Shown here one piece after another: positions 56,824 to 64,000 of a stretch of DNA of 64,000 nt. The stretch spans positions 504,772,601 through 504,836,600 of the forward strand of contig NC_053035.3 of assembly GCF_002575655.3 (NCBI RefSeq), read 5' to 3'. Both the position numbers and the translations under genes were made by a program. This DNA comes from Aegilops tauschii subsp. strangulata (lineage: Eukaryota > Streptophyta > Magnoliopsida > Poales > Poaceae). The notes below the pieces were generated by a model that saw nothing but the letters and a program-made list of their open reading frames with translations, was not told where the DNA came from and ran no database searches. Position 1 is the stretch's first letter, and the number at the start of each line of letters is the position of its first letter.

Positions 56824-59637
56824 ATCTATTCTTGCTTTTATGCCTAGTTAGGGGCGTTAAACGATAGCGCTTGTTGGGAGGCAACCCAATTTTCTTTGTG
56901 TTTTTTGTTTTTGTTTCTGTTTAGTAATAAATTTATCATCTACCTTCTGTTTAGATGTGGTTTTATGTTTTAATTAGTGTTTGTGCCAAGTTAAACATAT
57001 AGGATCTTCTTGGATGATAGTTATTTGATCTTGCTGTAATTTCCAGAAACTTTCTGTTCACGAAAACAATTGTTAAAAATCACCAGAACGTGATAAAATA
57101 GTGATTCCAATTGATGCTGATCAATAAAAAAATTGCCTAGGTCGTCCTATTTTGGCTGATTTTTTGGAGTTCCAGAGGTTTGCGTTAGTTACAGATTACT
57201 ACAGACTATTCTGTTTTTGACAGATTCTGTTTTCCGTGTGTTGTTTGCTTATTTTGATGAATCTATGGCTAGTAAAATAGTTTATAATCCATAGAGAAGT
57301 TGGAATACAATAGGTTTAACACCAATATAAATAAAGAATGATTTCATTACAGTAACTTGAAGTGGTCTTTTGTTTTCTTTCGCTAACGGAGCTCACGAGA
57401 TTTCTATTGAGTTTTGTGTTGTGAAGTTTTCAAGTTCTGGGTGAAATTCTTTTGATGGATTATGGAACAAGGAGTGGCAAGAGCCTAAGCTTGGGGATGC
57501 CCATGGCACCCCCAAGATAATCCAAGGACACCAAAAAGTCAAAGCTTGGGGATGCCCCGGAAGGCATCCCCTCTTTCGTCCACTTCCATCGGTAACTTTA
57601 CTTGGAGCTATATTTTTATTCACCACATGATATGTGTTTTGCTTGGAGCGTCTTGTATTATTTGCGTCTTTGCTTTTTAGTTTACCACAATCATCCTTGC
57701 TGTACACACATTTTGAGAGAGCCATACATGAATTGGAATTTGTTAGAATACTCTATGTGCTTCACTTATATCTTTTGAGCTATATAGTTTTGCTCTAGTG
57801 CTTCACTTATATCTTTTAGAGCACAGTGGTGGATTTGTTTTAAAGAAACCTTTGATCTCTCATGCTTCACTTAGATTATTTTGAGAGTCTTAAATAGCAT
57901 GGTAATTTGCTAATAATAATAATATGCTTGGTATTCAAGAATTGTAAAACTATCATAGGAAGTGAATTGAATACTAAGAAAAGTTTGATGCTTGATAATT
58001 GTTTTGAGATATGGAGGTAGTAATATTAGAGTCATCCTAGTTGAGTAGTTGTGAAATTGAAAAATACTTGTGTTAAGGTTTGTGATTCCCGTAGCATGCA
58101 CGTATGGTGAACCGTTATGTTATGAAGTCGAAGCATGATTTATTTATTGATTGTCTTCCTTATGAGTGGCGGTCGGGGACGAGCGATGGTCTTTTCCTAC
58201 CAATCTATCCCCCTAGGAGCATGCGCGTAATACTTTGCTTTGATAAACTTATAGATTTTTGCAATAAGTATATGAGTTCTTTATGACTAATGTTGAGTCC
58301 ATGGATCATACGCACCCTTCCACCCTTCCACCATTGCTAGCCTCTCTAATACCGCACACTTTTCGCCGGTATCATACACCCACCATATACCTTCCTCAAA
58401 ACAGCCACCATACCTACCTATTATGGCATTTCCATAGCCATTCCGAGATATATTGCCATGCAACTTTCCACCGTTCCGTTTATTATGACACGCTCCATCA
58501 TTGTCATATTGCTTAGCATGATCATGTAGTTGACATCGTATTTGTGGCAAAGCCACCGTTCATAATTCTTTCATACATGTCACTCATGAATCATTGCATA
58601 TCCCGGTACACCGCCGGAGGCATACACATAGAGTCATATTTTGTTCTAAGTATTGAGTTGTAAGTAAATAAAAGTGTGATGATCATCATTATTAGAGCAT
58701 TGTCCCAGTGAGGAAAGGATGATGGAGACTATGATTCCCCCACAAATCGGGATGAGACTCCGGACGAAAAATAAAAAAATATAAAAAAAGAGGCCATAAA
58801 AAAAGAGAGAGAAAAGGCCCAAATAAAAAAATGATGAGAGAAAAAGAGAGAAGGGACAATGTTACTATCCTTTTACCACACTTGTGCTTCAAAGTAGCAC
58901 CATGATCTTCATAATAGAGAGTCTCTCGTTTTGTCATTTTCATATACTAGTGGGAATTTTTCATTATAGAACTTGGCTTGTATATTCCAATGGTGGGCTT
59001 CCTCAAATTGCCCTAGGTCTTCGTGAGCAAGCAAGTTGGATGCACACCCACTTAGTTTCTTTTGTTGAGCTTTCATACGCTTATAGCTCTAAGTGCATCC
59101 GTTGCATGGCAATCCCTACTCACTCACATTCATATCTATTAATGGGCATCTCCATAGCCCGTTGATACGCCTAGTTGATGTGAGACTATCTTCCCCTCTT
59201 TTTGTCCTCTCCACAACCATCACTCTATTCCACATATAGTGCTATATCCATGGCTCACGCTCATGTATTGCGTGAAGATTGAAAAAGTTTGAGAACACCA
59301 AAAGTATGAAACAATTGCTTGGCTTGTCGTCGGGGTTGTGCATGATTTAAATACTTTGTGTGGGGAAGATGGAGCATAGCCAGACTATATGATTTTGTAG
59401 GGAATAACTTTCTTTGGCTATGTTATTTTGAGAGGACATAATTGCTTAGTTAGTATGCTTGAAGTATTATTATTTTTATGTCAATATGAACTTTTGTATT
59501 GAATCTTTCGGATCTGAATATTCATACCACAATTAAGAAGAGTTACATTGAAATTATGCCAAGTAGCACTCCGCATCAAATTTTTTTTTTATCATTTACC
59601 TACTCGAGGACGAGCAGGAATTAAGCTTGGGGATGCT
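56824..59637 (+). other. 3' noncoding region of Gypsy D
   Basis: 2.8 kb without coding potential, collinear with the same region of Gypsy A. It starts with the conserved taggggcgttaaacgatagc block and the ttggg-aggcaa-cccaa stem-loop at about 56873-56890. The aagcttggggatgcc motif occurs twice (57487 and 57543 area) and again in the polypurine-like tract before the 3' LTR. Confidence 0.8.
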
Positions 59638-61219
59638 TGATACGTCTCCAACGTATCTATAATTTTTGATTGCTCCATGCTATATTATCTACTGTTTTGA
59701 ACCATATTGGGCTTTATTTTCCATTTTTATATTATTTTTGGGACTAACCTATTAACCGGAGGCCCAGCCCAGAATTGTTGTTTTTTGCCTATTTCAGTGT
59801 TTCGAAGAAACGGAATATCAAACGGAATCCAAACGGAATAAAACCTTCGGGAACGTGATTTTCTCACCGAACGTGATCCAGGAGACTTGGACCCTGCTCC
59901 AAGGAACAACAGAGGCAGTCACGAGGGTGGGGGGCGCGCCCTCCCCCCCAGGCGCGCCCCCCTGCCTCGTGGGCCCCCTGTTGCTCCACCGACGTACTCC
60001 TTCCTCCTATATATACCTACGTACCCCCGATAGATCAGAAACGGAGCCAAAAACCTAATTCCACCGCCGCAACTTTCTGTATCCGCGAGATCCCATCTTT
60101 GGGTCTGTTCCGGAGCTCCGCCGGAAGGGGATTCCACCACGGAGGGCTTCTACATCATCACCATAGCCCCTTCGATGAAGTGCGAGTAGTTTACTTCAGA
60201 CCTTCGGGTCCATAGCTAGTAGCTAGATGGCTTCTTCTCTCTTTTTGGATCTCAATACAATGTTCTCCCCCTCTCTTGTGGAGATCTATCCGATGTAATC
60301 TTCTTTTTGCGGTGTGTTTGTTGAGACCGATGAATTGTGGATTTATGATCAAGTTTATCTATGAACAATATTTGAATCTTCTCTGAATTCTTTTATGTAT
60401 GATTGAGTTATCTTTGCAAGTCTCTTCGAATTATCCGTTTGGTTTGGCCAACTAGATTGGTAGTTCTTGCAATGGGAGAAGTGTTTAGCTTTGGGTTCAA
60501 TCTTGCGGTGTCCTTACCCAGTGACAGAAAGGGTTGCAAGGCACGTATTGTGTTGTTGCCATCGAGGATAACAAGATGGGGTATTTATCATATTGCATGA
60601 ATTTATTCCTCTACATCATGTCATCTTGCTTAAGGCGTTACTCTGTTTTTAACTTAATACTCTAGATGCATGCTGGACAGCGGTCGATGAGTGGAGTAAT
60701 AGTAGTAGATGCAGGCAGGAGTCGGTCTACTTGTCTCGGACGTGATGCCTATATACATGATCATACCTAGATATCCTCATAACTATGCTCAATTCTGTCA
60801 ATTGCTCAACAGTAATTTGTTCACCCACCGTAGAATACTTATGCTCTTGAGAGAAGCCACTAGTGAAACCTATGGCCCCCGGGTCTATTTTCATTATATT
60901 AATCTTCCTACGCTTTTATTATTACTTTGCTCTTTACTTTGCCTTTAGTTTACTTTGCATCTTTATACCAAAAATACCAAAAATATTATTTATCATCTCT
61001 ATCAGATCTCACTCTCGTAAGTGACCGTGAAGGGATTGACAACCCCTATTCGCGTTGGTTGCGAGGAGTTATTTGCTTTGTGTAGGTACGAGGGACTTGC
61101 GCGTGGCCTCCTACTGGATTGATACCTTGGTTCTCAAAAACTGAGGTAAATACTTACGCTACTCTGCTGCATCATCCCTTCCTCTTCGGGGAAAACCAAC
61201 GCAAGCTCAAGACGTAGCA
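59638..61219 (+). repeat. Second LTR of Gypsy D
   Basis: 1582 bp, tgatacgtctccaac ... gacgtagca. TATA-like tatatatac is at about 60007. It is followed directly by array sequence ctgaccgcaaa. Confidence 0.93.
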
Positions 61220-61735
61220 CTGACCGCAAATTAAATCTGGACTGCTGGTACGGGCGCCCATGAGCTAATACAACGATTCTCAATCAGACATGACAAGAAT
61301 GTAAAAAAGAGCACGTACCTTGATGCGGAAACTGTTGCCGCCTACCAAGTGAAGACCAGCAGGTGCGCTGCTCCGCCATGGACCTGTGCTGGCTTGAGTC
61401 CATGTCCGCCGTTGGCCGCTGCTCGCATTCGTCCCACCCATCGCCCAAGCCGGCGTTAGGAGCAACCTCAATAGCCTTGCCCACCTTAATGACTCCACAC
61501 CACGAGATCGAATCAAGCATCATAGAGTTCGGGGAGGAGTAGCATTTCCACCGTCAGCTCCTCGCTGATGCATCAATGTAGAGTGCGGGGAGGACACGGA
61601 ACGTAAATACCTGGGGTTTAGCGCTGGTGGCGGGAACGACCGACACGGCCTCCTTGCGCCGCTCCTTGCTGCCCGCCCTGCTCTAGGGATCCTAGTGCCC
61701 TGCCCTAGGGTTACTCGTTGGCGGCGGCGTTTCTC
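61220..61735 (-). repeat. 759-bp tandem array, unit 3, second part
   Basis: Contains the same minus-strand frame (61284-61523) and donor as units 1 and 2. It ends with gcggcggcgtttctctc at the edge of the sequence leading to the DUF1668 pseudogene. Confidence 0.9.
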
Positions 61736-62086
61736 TCAAGAAAAAAAGCACGTCTCATGTCCGGCTTGTGCAGGAATCCATCACCAAGTAGGATCAGTAG
61801 TTCCGTCCCGAATCGGTTATGTTGCAAGTCCTAGCTATAGCTATATATACGTATTACCCTGCACCCCTATAAACTGTACACCCAGAGACCAATAGAAAGA
61901 TCAGCGGGCACGAGGCATGCCCGTGTGTATCAATTTCTTGCGCGTATCCGTGTTGCTTCTAGTAGATCGATACTACATCAACCGTGGTTAGCCAGCTACG
62001 TCCAATCTATTCGAGTGTTTTCGTCTGCGTACGTGTTTTTCTGGTATATACTTCAGAATTCACTAATTCAGTCAGTCGGGGGCGGG
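61736..62086 (+). promoter_or_regulatory. Putative promoter and 5' leader of the DUF1668-like gene
   Basis: A TATA-like ctatatatac at 61841-61850, followed by cacccctataaactgtacacc, lies about 240 bp upstream of the ATG at 62087. The region is not repeated in the window. Promoter function is inferred from position. Confidence 0.4.
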
Positions 62087-62916
62087 ATGTCTAAGCGAAG
62101 AAGGCAGGGCGAGGAGGATGAGCCCAACTACTACCACGACCGCAGCGGCAACAAGGAGAAGAGCCTCTATCTGGTTCTAGACGACTGGCACAAGGGCTTC
62201 ACCATCCGCAAGATCGATGCCGACAGTCCCGACCTCAGCGCCCCCCTGCCCTCCGGCTAGTGTCACCTGAGCGTGGCCGTGCCATGAAGTTCGCAGCCCT
62301 GGGCAGCTACATCATCGGCACGAGCAACATACACGCCGGAACCCTCTTCTACGACACTGACACCGCCGGACTGGCCGTCGGCCCTCCCGTTCCAGACGCA
62401 CTGCTTTGTGGCTCCAACACCTTCCTGACCTCCGGCGCCGGTGAAGCGCTGTTCGCGTTCGCCTTCCACTTCATGGAGCGGCCTGTGTCCTTTGAGGCGA
62501 TGGCGAAGCCGCCGCCGACGGAAGACGACGACCTGCTGCCCACCGACTGGTCCTGGAAAAGCATGCCGACGCCCTTCACCAAGGACGAGATGATCTTCTC
62601 CTACGCGCTGCACCCGGACGGGCGCACCATATTCGTGTCCTCGTGGAGCAGGGCGGTCTGCGGCACGTACTCCGTCGACACTAGGAGCTGCAAGTGGAGG
62701 CGCCATGGGGAGTGGATGTTGCCTTTCAGAGGCCGAGGCTACTTCGACGCCGAGCTAGACGCATGGGTCGGGCTGCACGAGGACGGCGACGTCTGCTCCT
62801 GCCAGGTTGCCTCCCGCAGCGGCGGCACCACGCAGCAGCCGGAGTGGAAGATGGCCGACGAGCGTAGGATGTGGATCCCGTGGCATCAGCTGGAGTTTCG
62901 CCTGCGTCGGATGTGA
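62087..62916 (+). pseudogene. DUF1668/kelch-like family protein, frameshifted and C-terminally altered
   Basis: ATG 62087 opens MSKRRRQGEEDEPNYYHDRS, then SLYLVLDDWHKGFTIRKIDAD, and stops at tag 62258-62260. From 62260 a second frame continues with VSPERGRAMKFAALGSYIIGT and LAVGPPVPDALL, then SYALHPDGRTIFVSSWSRAVCGTYSVD and GRGYFDAELDAWVGLHEDG, ending at tga 62914-62916. These blocks fit the grass-expanded DUF1668 (kelch/F-box-associated-like) family. A small indel near 62250 separates the two frames. The C-terminal end differs from what I recall of the family, and a different frame (62871-63068) runs on past it. It could be a young pseudogene or a case of sequence error. Molecular function of the family is unknown. 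Confidence 0.75.
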
Positions 62917-64000
62917 CGGCGCGGGCGGAGTACCGAGGAGTCGCCGGCGTCGGCCAGGGCCTGGGGCACATAGGAGTCCTCCTAGTCAAGGGGATCGGAG
63001 AGAAGATGATGGCGGCGCGAGGACACATGAGGGCAGGCATCGAGAGGATCGGCCGTCCAGGCTCGTGACGAGGGCAGCGATTGGAGGATCGCGTTAATGG
63101 TACCGTGTACAAAAATCCCATCAAAGCAAGTAAAATATACCATCAATCCTTGATTGATTCTGATTTAATTTTTATAGGCATTTTCGGATTTGTAGGGCAT
63201 GTGCCCACGATCCTCGCACGCCGTACCTTTTTTTGACGTGTATGATTCATGATAAGAAATGAAAATCACATCAATGTAAGGAAATATCCCATCAATGCTT
63301 GATTGATTGTGATTAATTTTTTTATATGGTAACTAGTCCGATGGGTTTATGTGGGCGGTGAAGCGAAAAGGCAGGTGGGAGGGAAGACGAAAAATAACCG
63401 GTCAGAAAAAAATGAATTGATTGTTGCCTTGTACGTTTGGTTTTGGTATTTGAAGATTGATTACCATCCATTAGTTGGGTTACCAAAGAATAAATCAATC
63501 ACCATATGTGAATTCATTGTGTTACCAAATAAACGTTGGGTTTGTCCGGCCAGTGGAAAGGGGGCGAATAAAAAACCGATGAAAAAAAACCGACGAAATT
63601 GGGAGAGGGAGGACAAAAAAAACCGGACGAAAATGGTGGGACGAAAATAAATCCGGAACGGAGACTACCAACTGAGACATTAAGAGTAGAGATGCGTATA
63701 GTGTGCTGAGTTTCCGTTGGTTCTGTCACGCCATCCGCACCATACGTACATATGCCAGCAGCCCTGTTCCTCTCCTCCTCTCCAATGCGTACGTACCAGC
63801 TCCACCATTTCCAACATGCATGGCACACAACCCACCGAAAACCCAGCACACATGGATGGAAGTCTCTGCTGTACGTACGTACTGCTTGAGATTGAGAGCC
63901 CATGTCGCCATCACGGAGGTCGCGGGTGGTGCCGTGCGTGCGTGCGTTGCGTGGAATGGGGCCCCGGGAGGGATGGAGGTGGAGATTTCCTTCGGGGTTT
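62917..64000. other. Right-edge region, no gene recognised
   Basis: A GC-rich start (to about 63070) has an open frame but no known motif. A short duplication follows: catcaatccttgattgattctgatttaattttt (63144) versus catcaatgcttgattgattgtgatta (63292). Then come AT-rich DNA and a cgtacgtacgta-containing stretch near 63872. The open frames at 63351-63650 and on the minus strand at 63514-63903 look spurious. Confidence 0.4.

Larger units (their letters stand above)
43927..61219 (+). mobile_element. Gypsy (Athila-like) retrotransposon D with a nested Copia element
   Basis: First LTR 43927-45376 plus 54075-54206 (split by the Copia element), interior 54207-59637, second LTR 59638-61219. The two LTRs differ at roughly 35 positions by eye (about 2 percent). 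The primer site is tggcgccgttgccgggga. It encodes gag and an aspartic protease only. The right flank is array sequence (ctgac). No matching left duplication exists, because a deletion joined the left side to Angela. Confidence 0.92.

Noticed and set aside
63514..63903. 129-codon minus frame at the right edge
   Set aside because: No known motif; it crosses AT-rich and purine-rich tracts and probably arises by chance.

Overview
The window looks like nuclear DNA of a Triticeae grass (wheat, Aegilops or a close relative). The grounds are repeat families I recognise: an Angela/BARE/WIS-type Copia LTR (tgttggaaatatgcccta), large Gypsy LTRs starting tgatacgtctccaac, a CACTA end with gggcc-rich subterminal repeats, Stowaway (ctccctcc) and Tourist-like MITEs, and PIF/Harbinger elements. 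Most of the window is transposon sequence. I found no rRNA, tRNA or CRISPR array.

Left part (1-26.6 kb). The right half of a CACTA element (1-2557) sits in a broken Gypsy LTR. Next come a deleted PIF/Harbinger element (4357-5493), MITEs, AT-rich sequence with no recognised gene, and a minus-strand LINE remnant (8875-10005). The one gene I can model fully is on the minus strand at 10704-15020: ten coding exons with GT-AG introns join in frame into a 563-residue protein. It has an acidic disordered N-terminus, a helical middle and a C-terminal region like a VDAC/eukaryotic porin beta-barrel. Upstream lie a GC-rich 29-bp tandem repeat, a NAM-associated-domain fossil, a DExH-box helicase fossil, a hAT element inside an unknown pseudogene, a nest of five MITEs, a PIF/Harbinger element with a broken DDE transposase, and a LINE tail.

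Right part (26.4-61.2 kb). A short-LTR Copia remnant is split by Gypsy element A (26647-33447, TSD gccta). It is followed by a Helitron-like terminus and a 759-bp tandem array, three units of what looks like the 5' end of a minus-strand gene. The third unit is split by a 24.7-kb composite. The composite consists of an Angela element (36508-43797) with near-identical LTRs but a ruined interior, fused to a Gypsy element D (43798-61219). A nearly intact minus-strand Copia element (45377-54069, TSD taggt) lies in D's first LTR. A and D share LTRs, leader and 3' noncoding region but carry different coding cassettes (short gag-like ORF versus gag-protease). Neither shows reverse transcriptase or integrase, so both look non-autonomous.

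Right edge. Past the end of the array (61.7 kb) is a frameshifted DUF1668/kelch-like gene (62087-62916), then about 1.1 kb with no recognised gene.

I saw no wholly new biological system. The most interesting items are the porin-fold gene with a long extension, the tandem triplication of a gene 5' fragment, the three-LTR scar, the decayed-but-recently-moved Angela copy and the cassette exchange between Gypsy relatives. LTR differences were counted by eye and are approximate.
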